Notes under the pieces: model-generated | Database searches by the model: none | Seen by the model: only the letters and a program-made list of their open reading frames with translations | Told to the model about the DNA's origin: nothing | NCBI GenBank assembly: GCA_012295275.1 | Contig: CM022674.1 | Location: 5,226,436-5,246,435 of the forward strand | Length of the DNA stretch: 20,000 nt | DNA from: Chrysomallon squamiferum | Lineage: Eukaryota > Mollusca > Gastropoda > Neomphalida > Peltospiridae | Reading direction: 5' to 3' | Shown: positions 1 to 10,822 of the stretch, piece after piece | Layout of the letters: every line of letters starts with the position of its first letter | How positions within the stretch are numbered: position 1 is the first letter of the stretch | Made by a program: the position numbers and the translations under genes

Positions 1-124
1 AATAAAAGCAACAATAATAATAATAATAACAATAACAATAATAATAATAATAATAATATTAAAAGTAATAAAATAATAATACTAAAATAATAATAATAAC
101 CAAAAGAAGAAATAATAAGAAGAA

Positions 125-155
<31 letters not shown>

Positions 156-215
156 AAGAAGAAGAAGAAGAAGAAGAAGAAGAAGAAAAGAAAAAAAAAA
201 AAAAAAAAAAAAAAA
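1..215. repeat. AAT / AAG trinucleotide arrays ending in poly-A
   Basis: An imperfect AAT/AAC-rich array (about 1-118) runs into a nearly pure AAG array (about 127-187) and then a poly-A tract (191-215). The + strand is almost pure purine from about 110 to 215. The array reaches the window edge, so its true length is unknown. No coding potential is seen. Confidence 0.95.
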
Positions 216-1126
216 CAGAGTAGAAAAATTAAAACAGTGTTTAACAGCTTTTCTTCATCACCATAAAACTTGGATTATTTATTTAGCGGTATACTTGTAC
301 AGCTTAATTATTCCATTAGCGAGTCACGTGTCATTCTGATGCGGTTCTTGGAATAACTTGACCTCGCTACAGAACAGTCTAGGACATCGATCCCGAAAAC
401 GCGTAGTCAGTAGGATCGAATCCCGGCAGAGGTTTGTTTCTAACGTATTGTCTTTTAGCTCGTTCTCTAAAACATTAATGCTAATTTAGTCAAGTACAGA
501 CAGCTCAGGCCCAGTGGTTGCGTGCTTGAATTGTTAATGGATGAATGATAGGTCTGTAGGGGGAAAACAAGAAAAAAGAGGAGATTTTTCATGCTTCAGA
601 TAAATATTGTTATTCGTAGTCGAACGAGTACGACATTTTTGATAAACAGCTCGGAGACTATGCAATATAGAATGGAAACGAATATTTGTGTTTTTGTATG
701 TCAAACGAAAATCACCTGCTACCTAGTTAATACTAGTAATACTATCGGTCAGAATCAAATTACGATACTTTTTGTGTGTTATTATCGTATTTAGTATTTG
801 AATTAAACTATAATGACTTGGACGCCATTGATTGTTCCACTAAAACTGTAGGAGTTTGCTTAATTAGACCCTAAGCTGTGTGTGTTACAAATGGGAAGTG
901 TAACAATCGGGAAATGACCTTTCGTGACGTCGCAGGACGTATGACGTAACTACTACGTCACTCAGGCTCGCGATAAAGGTCTGTAGTTCAACGACCAAAT
1001 CGTGTTACAAATTACCTCGTAAAAATAGACTGCTTACTCCACAGAAAAAAAGACAAAAAAAAGAGTAGTACTGATTACATCTAAGTAATGCGTTACTTTT
1101 GAAACAAATCTTTAGAAGACGCACGT
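216..1126. other. Unique AT-rich DNA, no gene recognised
   Basis: This is mixed-complexity, non-repetitive sequence. The only notable open frame is a 67-codon ATG frame at 591-794 (+); it has no recognisable domain, signal peptide or compositional bias, and its length is not surprising by chance in AT-rich DNA, so I do not call it a gene. A B-box-like string (GGATCGAATCC near 412) and an A-box-like string (GGCCCAGTGGTTGCG near 507) resemble tRNA promoter elements, but in the wrong order for one tRNA. A CACGTG E-box lies at 325-330 and a CRE-like cluster at 925-960. Confidence 0.6.
925..960. promoter_or_regulatory. Cluster of three CRE-like (TGACGTNN) sites
   Basis: Within 36 bp there are TGACGTCG (925-932), TGACGTAA (942-949) and TACGTCA (954-960, i.e. 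TGACGTA on the minus strand). These match full or near-full CREB/ATF bZIP sites by established consensus. The sequence match is direct; any regulatory function is inference, and no transcription start can be placed beside it. Confidence 0.3.
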
Positions 1127-1251
1127 AAAAAAAAAAAAAAAAAAAAAAATAACGGTTAAAAAAAGTTGTTCATAGATCTTCAACCTTGACCGGTTAACAC
1201 GAATATTTTCATCGGCAGTAAAAAAAAAAAAAAAGAAAAAAAAAAAAAAAA
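1127..1251. repeat. Two poly-A tracts
   Basis: Poly-A runs at 1127-1149 and 1220-1251 (the second interrupted by one G) flank about 70 bp of unique DNA. They could be tails of old retroposed sequences or simple homopolymer expansions. No flanking direct repeat was found. Confidence 0.85.
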
Positions 1252-1740
1252 GAATGTTAGAAAAAAACAAAATGTTCCCATTACATTAATGTTCTGTTTT
1301 AAGTGATCGCTGGCAACAGGAGTCAGTGAGAACAACATTAACTCCCGTACACAGATTTGTTCAGCAAACAGGTTTTACATTCCCAGCTGACAGCCCTCAA
1401 CACTTGCCGTGATGCAAACAAGTTGTCTGGTGGTGGTGGTGTGTCCTGAACCACGTGTCTAACACAACAGACGTCTTGCCCGTGCAGCGAAACCGTTATT
1501 AATGGGAGAGGGTGGGGGGGAACGTTTTTCTTTGTTCGAGACATTCCTGCAGTAAATGAGAAATACCTAAGTACTTCCAGTTAACTTCCAGTAACGATCT
1601 GCAAACTGGTTTGTTTGTTCTGAAGAGGAATTTTTTTTGGCGATATTTTCGTAGCCTATAAAATCTACTATGAAATCAAAGAGATCTGGTTTAATAACAC
1701 ATGCGTAAATTCTTTGATACAGAACACTTAATTTTTGTTT

Positions 1741-1773
<33 letters not shown>

Positions 1774-1857
1774 CATAAATGTTCTTAAATGCAGGTACAC
1801 ATAGATAAAGACAATAGAGTAGAAGAAAGAAAGAAAAATAAATAATATTCACATGAC
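1252..1857. other. Unique DNA with a poly-T tract, no gene recognised
   Basis: Non-repetitive sequence with a poly-T tract at 1743-1773 and a CACGTG E-box at 1452-1457. Short minus-strand frames exist (68 codons at 1338-1544 and 77 codons at 1567-1800). The second is largely poly-K from the poly-T tract, and the first has no recognisable feature. I see no splice-bounded exon that I would defend. Confidence 0.55.
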
Positions 1858-1945
1858 TTTTCCACACACATATACATACATACATACATTCATACATTCA
1901 TAGACACATATACATACATACATACGTACATACACACATACATTA
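1858..1945. repeat. ATAC tetranucleotide-rich array
   Basis: An imperfect array of ATAC/ACAC/TTCAT units (CATACATACATAC and similar). It has diverged more than the dinucleotide arrays, which suggests greater age. Confidence 0.85.
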
Positions 1946-2154
1946 CTTCCGTATTACTGTTTTATTCGTAACTAAACCAGAACCTTTGCAAATAATAAAG
2001 TATATCACTATAAAAGTATCCTTATTTTCACGTCAAATTACTACAGAAATACAAACATTTTCATTTCTTGAAGATAAAAATGAATAAAACAACAAGCAGC
2101 TACAAAAGATCGATCTTAACGTTAACACAAACATTTAAATATTTGCTCTTACTA
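1946..2154. other. Unique AT-rich DNA
   Basis: Non-repetitive AT-rich sequence. A 64-codon frame at 2068-2262 runs from here into the next tandem repeat and shows its repeated residues, so it is not a gene. Confidence 0.5.
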
Positions 2155-2330
2155 AACTGGAGGAATTTACATACATACATAAATACAAACTGTCACAAAT
2201 ATTCGAAGAAATGCACGCTCTCATATAACTGGAGGAATTTACATACATATATACATACATAATACAAATGTCTGTAACATTCGTAGAATTACATGGCTCT
2301 CTCATAAAACTGGGGAGGAAATCACTGACA
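2155..2330. repeat. Tandem repeat of ~75 bp, about 2.3 copies
   Basis: Unit 1 (2155-2226) and unit 2 (2227-2307) both open with AACTGGAGGAATTTACATAC, contain ACAT runs and TACAAA followed by ATTCG-AGAA-like text, and close with GCTCTCTCAT-like text. A partial third unit starts AACTGGGGAGGAA at 2308. Unit lengths are 72 and 81 bp, so indels have accumulated. The repeat explains the mirrored short frames here on both strands. Confidence 0.8.
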
Positions 2331-2880
2331 GATAACATTCACAGCATTACGAATAATTGGAATTGAATAAAGTCGTCGACTAGCGAATGCGATATTCAGT
2401 AATTGCAGTGATTTATTGCTTTAGAACTATTACGTCGATCGCAAACCTTGAAGCCCCAATGGACTCCTGGCGTAAAACTGCAATGAGAAACAAACCCGAT
2501 TAACCCCATTGATGATGTCATGTGTGGCTTGATGACCGATAATAGGCGACCTGCAACTGGCGGAATATGATACCATGGTAACGGTGATCGAACTCTGAAG
2601 ATCTTATACCGTCTTAGTGTGTCACTAATTAAATAAAAGAACGTGAAATAATAACTCCAGGCTGGGTTTTAGCGTTCGTCCTGTCAGCGAACTGTCCAAG
2701 TCTGCATGCATGTTAGTCTTACACGAAAAGCAACAGAATTTTGTCTTAGAAAAGAATTTTTTTTTCTTTTGCAAACTTGAGTCAAGAGCCGCATTGGTTA
2801 AGCGATGTGCTAGAACTTGAAAGTATCTGGGTTGATCCTGCATCGATTCTTTCTTAAATGACTAAATATTATGAACCTTG

Positions 2881-2884
<4 letters not shown>
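2331..2884. other. Unique DNA with an X-box-like motif and a tRNA-like fossil
   Basis: Mostly single-copy sequence. TACCATGGTA (2571-2580) is a perfect 10-bp palindrome that sits inside GATACCATGGTAAC (2569-2582), a 13/14 match to an RFX X-box. TGATGTCA at 2513-2520 is a CRE variant. A degenerate tRNA-like stretch lies at about 2783-2846. No coding exon is recognised; a 72-codon minus frame at 2625-2843 has a lysine run from a poly-T tract. Confidence 0.5.
2783..2846 (+). other. Degenerate tRNA-like (SINE fossil?) segment
   Basis: GCATTGGTTAAGCGATGTGC resembles the D-arm/A-box half of a tRNA-derived SINE head. About 40 bp downstream, GGGTTGATCC is a B-box (GGTTCRANTCC) lacking one base. Order and spacing fit a tRNA-derived polymerase III promoter. 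No cloverleaf forms cleanly and no tail or target duplication was found, so this is a weak call. Confidence 0.2.

Positions 2885-3580
<696 letters not shown>

Positions 3581-3670
<90 letters not shown>
3581..3670. repeat. Pure TC array, 45 units
   Basis: Uninterrupted TC dinucleotides. A short (TTC)n run follows at about 3696-3724. The absence of interruptions suggests recent expansion. Confidence 0.97.
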
Positions 3671-3674
<4 letters not shown>

Positions 3675-3724
3675 CTAATTTATTTTAATATTTCCTTCTT
3701 CTTCTTCTTCTTCTTCTTCTTCTT

Positions 3725-4011
3725 TTCCTTATTATATTTATCAGATTTGTTTATTCAGCTACTTAAACAAGTGGAACTTCGATTGACTGTGAGAACAAAG
3801 AGCATTTTTAGTTTTCTTTGCATAACCAGTCAGTTTTGCAATAATCCATAAGACGTTGACTTTAGATATGGTGATCTCCCGCTGCCGAAACAAACGTGCA
3901 AACCAAAGATCATTATCCAGTCGGATATCAGGTGACAAAAGAAACTACAAAAGCGATATGGGAAAATTGTTTGTTTGATCGAATGGTGACGTGCGGAATT
4001 TTTGTTTATGG
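3725..4011. other. Unique spacer, no gene recognised
   Basis: Non-repetitive sequence between the TC array and the next AG array. The open frame that starts at 3896 runs directly into poly-RE and is not a credible gene. Confidence 0.55.
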
Positions 4012-4491
<480 letters not shown>

Positions 4492-4494
<3 letters not shown>

Positions 4495-5040
4495 GAACAA
4501 AAGTAATGTGTGAACGTTTATATACATCTACTGATCGAATTCTTCTACGTGTCCAAAAATTACGGAATAACCAAACAAAGAGAGTGAAGGAAAATGTAAT
4601 AATTCGATATGCACACTTGTTTACATACCATGCTGTCGCAATGCTTTTTTTATCGGTAACTGAAATGCTGTTTATTAATGCGTACGGAAATTGTCGATGG
4701 CTCGATGGTTTTGGATAACGCTGTGACGTCACAGCTCGAGTGAACGATCAACTGTAGATAAACGTTTGTTCAAGCACATAATGGCAACGTCTGTTGACTC
4801 AAACAAAAAGCTCGAAACATAATCCGCGCTAGCTCGTAAACAACGTCACAGTTGATATTTGCATGGTCGCAGTGACGTCATCAGTCGATTATTCTTTTGT
4901 TGGTCACGTTATTGTTTTTTTTTTTTTTTTTTTGAAAGGACACTGACGATTATGCCAGTATAAGGATGTAAGTTGTTTGTGTGTGTGTGTTATTCTTTCT
5001 GCCCATCCCCTGTTTTTAAAATACTTAGATTAGCTTACAA
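4492..5040. other. Unique DNA with CRE/AP-1 motif cluster, no gene recognised
   Basis: Single-copy sequence with more CpG than its surroundings. The + frame continuing out of the AG array to 4718 ends in ordinary-complexity residues but has no recognisable domain. A poly-T tract lies at 4915-4933 and a short GT run near 4980. The CRE/AP-1 cluster at 4721-4880 is described separately. Confidence 0.5.
4721..4880. promoter_or_regulatory. CRE / AP-1 motif cluster
   Basis: Two perfect CRE palindromes TGACGTCA lie at 4724-4731 (inside the 14-bp palindrome CTGTGACGTCACAG, 4721-4734) and 4873-4880. A perfect AP-1 site TGACTCA is at 4795-4801 and a CRE half-site CGTCA at 4844-4848. From base composition, a perfect CRE is expected well under once per 20 kb, so two within 160 bp is notable. 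A bZIP-responsive enhancer or promoter is inferred; no adjacent gene start is visible. Confidence 0.4.
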
Positions 5041-5215
5041 AAAACCCCAGAAAAGAATAATAATAATAATAAATAAATAAAATAAACGAATAAAAAAATA
5101 AAAAATAAAAAATAAAAAATAAATAATAATAATAATAATAATAATAATATTTAAAAAAAAATATATATAATAATAATAATAGTAATAATAATAAATATAT
5201 TTATTTATACATTTG
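5041..5215. repeat. AAT / AAAAT / TA simple-repeat block
   Basis: Imperfect (AAT)n, (AAAT)n and (AAAAAT)n units with an internal ATATATATAA core. Typical degenerate low-complexity AT repeat. Confidence 0.9.
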
Positions 5216-6286
5216 TTTAGAGTAGCAGATCATTTATCCAACAAGATTCATCACTGTTCTTCCATTTATCATCATCATTCTTTTTCTTGTTCCATCCTTC
5301 ATTACCCTTTCTCTCCTTCGTTTTCTTTTTCTCTTCTCTCTCTCTCTCTCTTGATTTCGCACAACTCCTTTATTCTAATTATATCCTAACGATTTTGTTT
5401 TTTGTTGTAGTTGTTGTTATTGTTATTTATTTATTTATTTATTTATTGGAAACGATGGTTCTGAGCGATCCTTGGCATGCGTAAGATCACCAACGTAGAT
5501 TACAGACGCATCAGCATCTTCGAAACAATCACTGGTTCAATTCATCATAGATTAAGTTTTTAAAAAAAAAAAAAAAAAAACCTCCATGCCCCTGATATGA
5601 TCGTTTCGAAGCTGGCTTGATGCTAACATGAAGGAAAGTTAAATGAAGCAGTGACTACAAATTACATTCCACTTGGCAGCAACTGCATCACACTACAGTG
5701 ATCACAACATGTTGCCAGACTCCAATTTTTCATTTTTTTTTTTTTTTTTTTACGTTAAATCTGCTGTGTAACCAATATTACGTCGGCAATTCTGACATTT
5801 TCAAAACACACGTGCAGCTTCAACTACTTCAGCTTCAGCCACAACGTCACCCGAGATTTACGAACGATGAGGTCGTAAAATCTGCTATGGCAACCAGAGA
5901 ATTTCATATTTGGAAAGTGTCAACAAAGATCGTATTAAAAAAACAGAAAATAAAGAAGAAAAAGAAAAATGAGCTTATAACGAATTGCAAGAAAACTACG
6001 CAGCACAAACCAGCACAACTGGAACAACGGGCTGTCCAATACGACATTAAAAGCATACATTAATTATAGTTATAATTTTCTAGATATTTTCTAGACATAT
6101 TTTCTAGATATTTTCCAGGAAAGTAATACTTGTAAATAGTTTCTTAGTCGAATAATAGAATGTGTTTGATGGTAAGTACCGTCGTGAATTGTAATGAGTT
6201 AGAAAAATGAAAGGAATACCGCAAGAACATGATTAAAACCTAATAAAAACGTAAAACGTGAGACAGATTAAAATAGATAAAAACAT

Positions 6287-6290
<4 letters not shown>
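5216..6290. other. Unique DNA with short T/A tracts, no gene recognised
   Basis: Contains pyrimidine-rich text around 5280-5350, an (ATTT)n run near 5426-5447, poly-A at 5562-5580 and poly-T at 5733-5751. A B-box-like GGTTCAATTC near 5533 precedes the poly-A by about 30 bp, which faintly suggests a SINE. A 121-codon frame at 5698-6063 is the longest ordinary-complexity frame in the window, but its start is poly-F from poly-T and its centre is poly-K. I recognise no family in residues ~35-75 or 90-121 and do not call it a gene. Four TTTTC(T/C)AG units at 11-13 bp spacing lie at 6076-6118. Confidence 0.5.

Positions 6291-6378
<88 letters not shown>
6291..6378. repeat. AG array grading into CAGA
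   Basis: A pure GA run (6291-6360) followed by (CAGA)n (6361-6378). Tetranucleotide edges derived from a dinucleotide core are a common slippage product. Confidence 0.95.
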
Positions 6379-6837
6379 TTCAGATTATTTAAAACTTAAT
6401 CAGACTAAATACAGATTAAAAAAAATATATATATAAATATATCTTTATTAAACAACGTTTAACATTCACTCCATCATATCTGTTACGTTTCCTGTTTTTC
6501 ACAGGGAACATGTGTCAAAGAACACCGGACCGGCGGCGGAATTGGCGCCATCTACAAATTTCGTTTACGTTATTATCGTTGCTACACTTGTAGCGAACAA
6601 AAACGCGTTATTTCGCTCTGCGAATCATTTATTTACTAACATTAACTTCGCCAGACGGTTCTTTCAGTCCTTTCAGTCGGGTTGACGACCCTCGGGCTAT
6701 TTGCTCGTGCTTGACCGGATGTGGGCTGTTTATTTTGCTTTCTCTACACAGTGTATTTAACAAACCATAAGACTGATGAATAGGTATAATGGAGAACAAA
6801 GTAATAATGATCGTTTGATGTTAATTATTATGTTGAG
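6379..6837. other. Unique DNA with a GC-rich patch, no gene recognised
   Basis: A GC-rich patch at about 6522-6552 (CCGGACCGGCGGCGG, then TTGGCGCCA) and another at 6665-6725 (GGGTTGACGACCC, a small hairpin) stand out from AT-rich surroundings. TTGGCGCC resembles an E2F-type site. No open frame of note spans them. They could be remnants of a regulatory element or of an old repeat. Confidence 0.4.
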
Positions 6838-6924
6838 ATAAGACTTATACTATATATGTATAAAAACAAATATATATATATATATAGTATAATTCTTATA
6901 TATATATATATATAGTATAATTCT

Positions 6925-6961
<37 letters not shown>
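6838..6961. repeat. TA array with duplicated, inverted segments
   Basis: AGTATAATTCTTAT preceded by (TA)n occurs twice (ending at 6899 and 6927). The upstream segment 6838-6857 is its inverted counterpart with one mismatch over 20 bases. A TA run closes the block at about 6928-6961. The arrangement could extrude as a cruciform. Confidence 0.85.
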
Positions 6962-7831
<870 letters not shown>

Positions 7832-7885
<54 letters not shown>

Positions 7886-7931
7886 TATTATTATTATTAT
7901 TATTACTACTATTATTATTATTAATTTTTTT
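7832..7931. repeat. TTA trinucleotide array
   Basis: Imperfect (TTA)n ending in poly-T. It reads as poly-Y, poly-L or poly-I on the + strand and is not coding. Confidence 0.95.
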
Positions 7932-8029
7932 TTTTTACTTTTGTTTTATATTTCTCTACTTTATTCGTGTTTTTTTCCATAATGTTTTCCCATTCATCAT
8001 TCAGCTTTTTACCATTATCATTCGTTAAC

Positions 8030-8206
8030 GACAAGAAAAAAAAGAGAAAATAAAAGAAGTTAGATTTGTTTTGCTGTAAAATTTTATGTTGAAGTTATCA
8101 CTCAAACTCAGCGAACCCTGTGTTGAGAGAGCATGGAATTCCAGAGTTTGATTAAATAGGATGGTCTTAGAAAGAAAAAAAATAAAGGAAAAAAAAAAAA
8201 AAAAAA

Positions 8207-8240
<34 letters not shown>

Positions 8241-8700
8241 ATAATAATAATTAAAAGTGTAATTTGTTTCGGAAAAAGTTAAATAAATAAAATGTAATAA
8301 AATAAAATAAAATAAAATAAAATAAAATAAAAAAAAAATAATAAACAAACAAACAAGCAAATAATTAATAACTAAATAATAAACAAATAAAATAACATAA
8401 ATAATCAAACAAATAAACCCACAATGAAATCGTCAAATACAAAATACCACAACTTCACTGAAAAACAAATAAACCCACAACATACGCATGTACCGACATT
8501 ATACACTCACACACGCAAAAGAAATCAAATAACAAAACAACACACACACACACACACACACGTAACATAATCAAATAACTAAGTAATACACATACACACA
8601 CAACCAAAGAACAAATCAACATACGTACACACACACACACACATACGCACAAATGAAACCAAACAATAAAAACACGCACTGAATCAGTAAAAGCAATGAT
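8030..8700. repeat. A-rich block: poly-A, AAAAT, AAAC and CA repeats
   Basis: Poly-A with one C at 8189-8238, then (AAT)n, (AAAAT)n at about 8294-8330, AAAC/AAAT-type text to about 8480 and patchy CA runs (about 8515-8560 and 8588-8645). ACAAATAAACCCACAA occurs near 8409 and again near 8465, showing local duplication. Unique sequence is limited to about 8050-8165. No gene. Confidence 0.85.
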
Positions 8701-9435
8701 AAAGTCGCTCTTTAGAAAGGATCCTTCACTTCAGCATCATTAAACCGTTCAGTTTTCTCCAACAATCGATACAAAGAAGAAAAAAAAAAAAAAAAAAAAA
8801 AAAAAAGAAAAAAATGAAAAAAGGAAGACAGATGGCCTTGAATTAACCGACATGACCATAAACAGCAGGAGAAAACAAAGTTATTAAAGATAACACGCTT
8901 CAGAATTAGATTTTACCAATTTCCGTTCGTTTGGTATCTGCTTCATTTTTTTTTTCTTTTTTTCTTTATTCTATTCTTTCTTTTCTTCTTTGTCTCTTTC
9001 TTGTTTTAATTTTCGTTGTTTTCTTTCTTTAGAAATATGTTTCATGTCCCTTTTTTTCTATTTATTGGATTCTTCAGGTTCTTTCTCGATTTATTTTTTT
9101 ATTTTATTTTATTTTTTTCAGTCTTATTCTCTTCCTCTCTTTGTTTCATTCCTTCTCTTTTTCTTTACTTCTTTTTCTTCAGGACGTATTTGGTCACAGG
9201 ATCAATTTTTTAATATTTTTTATAAACCGATTTCGTGTATCTACCAATGTTTCTCTGCTTTAGATATACAGTACATAAGTAATATTTTTTTATTATTTAT
9301 TTATTAACTTTAAAAAAAAAAAAAAACATTTAATCATGTCCGTTACACTTTTTTATTATTATTTTTTTCCCCCTAAATTACATGTTTCTGTCTTTCCTTC
9401 TTTCTATTTTCGTTACTTCCTTAATTTTTCTTTTT

Positions 9436-9472
<37 letters not shown>

Positions 9473-9496
9473 TATCACCTTTTAGTGGTTTTTTGT
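8701..9496. other. A/T-tract-rich DNA upstream of the signal-peptide exon
   Basis: Poly-A at 8780-8806 and 9312-9326, pyrimidine-rich text at about 8940-9180 and poly-T at 9438-9470. Frames here (8990-9307, 9382-9615) are F/L/S-rich low complexity. No upstream exon or promoter for the 9675 frame could be identified. Confidence 0.5.
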
Positions 9497-9613
9497 TTGT
9501 TTGCCGCAGTTGTTGTGGTTGTTGTATTTCTTCAGCATCTTTCAACAGATCAAGAACCGGTCTTGTTCCAGAGAGGATCATTAAAAGCTTTTACAAATTT
9601 TTACATAATTTTT

Positions 9614-9654
<41 letters not shown>

Positions 9655-9763
9655 GATTTTGAACATAAACAAAGATGAAAGTTGTGATAGTCGTAGTTTT
9701 CATTTTGTCTCTGACAGCTGTTCAAGCAGATCGATGGTCTTGTGAAGATGGAGGAAACTACGT
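9497..9763 (+). repeat. Tandem duplication, copy A (with intact signal-peptide frame)
   Basis: This segment aligns with 10093-10345. Shared text runs in order: a TTG-rich edge, TTCTTCA, CAAC-GATCAA, CTTGTTCC, GA-AGGATCATTAAAAG, a T-rich tract, TTTTGAACATAAACAAA and the signal-peptide start. The T tract is a pure 38-base poly-T here (9616-9653) but broken in copy B. The two start codons are 605 bp apart in direct orientation. Confidence 0.75.
9675..9761 (+). CDS. Candidate exon encoding a secretory signal peptide (partial gene)
   Basis: The frame starts at an ATG with A at -3 and encodes a classic signal peptide: short basic n-region (MK), hydrophobic core VVIVVVFILSL (residues 3-13) and c-region TAVQA that obeys the -3/-1 rule, with predicted cleavage after Ala18. 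The mature start DRWSCEDGGNY contains one cysteine. A phase-0 GTAATA donor follows at 9762; read through, the frame stops at 9809 after 44 residues, and the extra residues look intronic. I therefore read it as an exon of a small secreted protein. An AG just before the ATG (9673-9674), downstream of a 38-base poly-T, could also be an acceptor of a preceding UTR exon. I recognise no family and find no downstream exon in the window. Chance or a decayed gene remains possible. Confidence 0.4.
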
Positions 9764-9843
9764 AATAACATTTTATGTTTTATGCACATGGTTTATGATG
9801 GTGATATAGATTACAGATTATTTAAAACTTCCCGTATTATTCT

Positions 9844-9983
9844 TTGGGGTTTCTTTATTATTATTATTATTGTTGTTGTTGTTGTTGTTTTGTTGTTGTT
9901 GTTGCTATTGTTATTGTTATTATTATTATTATTATTATAACTATTATTTTTATTATCATCTTTTTTTATTTATTTATATATAG

Positions 9984-10028
<45 letters not shown>

Positions 10029-10092
10029 ACTATTATTTTTATTATCATCTTTTTTATTTATTTATGTATAGTTTTTTATTATTATTATCATT
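9844..10092. repeat. TTA/TTG trinucleotide block with an 89-bp tandem duplication
   Basis: (TTA)n and (TTG)n runs surround a duplicated segment. TAACTATTATTTTTATTATC followed by ATC, a T run, ATTTATTTAT and ATAGTTT occurs at 9938 and again at 10027, an offset of 89 bp. The block separates copies A and B of the signal-peptide segment. Confidence 0.9.
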
Positions 10093-10345
10093 ATTTGTTG
10101 CTGTTGCTGTTGCTGCTGCTGTTGTTGTTGTTGTTGTAATTCTTCATGCGTCTTACAACGGATCAAAATCCGAACTTGTTCCTAGATAGGATCATTAAAA
10201 GTGTTTTTATTTTTTACATATTTTTAATTTTTTTTCATTTTAATTTTTTTTAACTTTAATATTTTGAACATAAACAAAAATGAAAGTTGTGAAGGTCGTA
10301 GTCTCCATTTTCTCTCTGACAGCTGTTCAAGCAGATCGATAATCT
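10093..10345 (+). repeat. Tandem duplication, copy B
   Basis: Counterpart of 9497-9763. Its leading edge holds TTGCTG/TTG units, and the shared flank continues to the signal-peptide start at 10280. Similarity to copy A fades soon after position 10342, so the part matching the mature start and splice donor is not recognisable. Confidence 0.75.
10280..10342 (+). pseudogene. Disabled duplicate of the signal-peptide exon
   Basis: It shares 56 of the first 61 bases with the exon at 9675. Relative to that copy it has Ile5 to Lys and Phe9 to Ser in the hydrophobic core, Leu11 to Phe, and a stop codon replacing Trp21, so it ends after 20 residues. Three of the four codons that differ before the stop change the amino acid, and a charged residue in the core should impair secretion. 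The mature start, cysteine and splice donor of the other copy are not preserved. I read it as a non-functional tandem duplicate. Confidence 0.5.
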
Positions 10346-10556
10346 AGAAAATATTGTTATTACACATATTTTCTGAACTTGTATTCTGTCTTTTTTTTGT
10401 TTTTTTCCCCATTGGTTTCTTAGTCTGTTTTCCTTTGTATTCATCCTATTTTCTTTCCATTCATTCGCCCTTGTGCCCTTTACATTTAATTCTTATTAAG
10501 AAGATTTAGTTGGTTTTTTTTCATATTTTGTTCTTGGATAATAAACGCATAACATT
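10346..10556. other. Unique AT-rich DNA, no gene
   Basis: T-rich unique sequence without recognisable features. The minus frame at 10256-10444 is antisense to the disabled exon and has no credible support. Confidence 0.5.
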
Positions 10557-10646
10557 GTCGTTGAAAGCTATTAATAGCTGCATTGAATACAGCCTGAAGT
10601 AATTTTGCTTGACATTGTACATACATCATCTCACTATAAGATCAAA

Positions 10647-10717
<71 letters not shown>

Positions 10718-10751
10718 AGTAATAAAGTAATAAAGTAATAAAGTAATAAAA

Positions 10752-10782
<31 letters not shown>

Positions 10783-10822
10783 AAAGAAAAAAAAAAAAAA
10801 AAAAAAAAAAAAGAAAAGAAAA
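10557..10822 (+). mobile_element. Retroposon-like element, copy 1 (body plus AAAT tail)
   Basis: A 90-bp body (10557-10646) matches 14052-14141 with about 11 mismatches and no indels. It begins GTCGTTGAAAGCTATTAATA and ends ATAAGATCAAAT. A long (AAAT)n tail with AAAGTAATA variants follows, then poly-A (10787-10812). AAACGCATAACATTG before the body and AAACCATATGGCATTG after the tail are similar and could be a decayed target duplication, but this is weak. Body plus short-tandem tail fits the 3' end of a LINE or SINE; the family is not recognised. Confidence 0.55.

Noticed and set aside
591-794. 67-codon + frame in unique DNA
   Set aside because: No domain, no codon bias visible, length within chance expectation.
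5698-6063. 121-codon + frame, the longest with partly normal composition
   Set aside because: The N-terminal part is poly-F from a poly-T tract and the centre is poly-K; the rest matches no family I know and no splice structure supports it. Transcript data could overturn this.
6076-6118. TTTTCTAG repeats as a heat-shock element
   Set aside because: The alternating TTC/GAA pentamers required for HSF binding are not present; it is a short 11-13 bp repeat.
9675-9809. Complete 44-residue secreted micropeptide
   Set aside because: Residues after the GTAATA donor site are hydrophobic, T-rich-derived and resemble intron read-through, so a spliced exon is the better reading.
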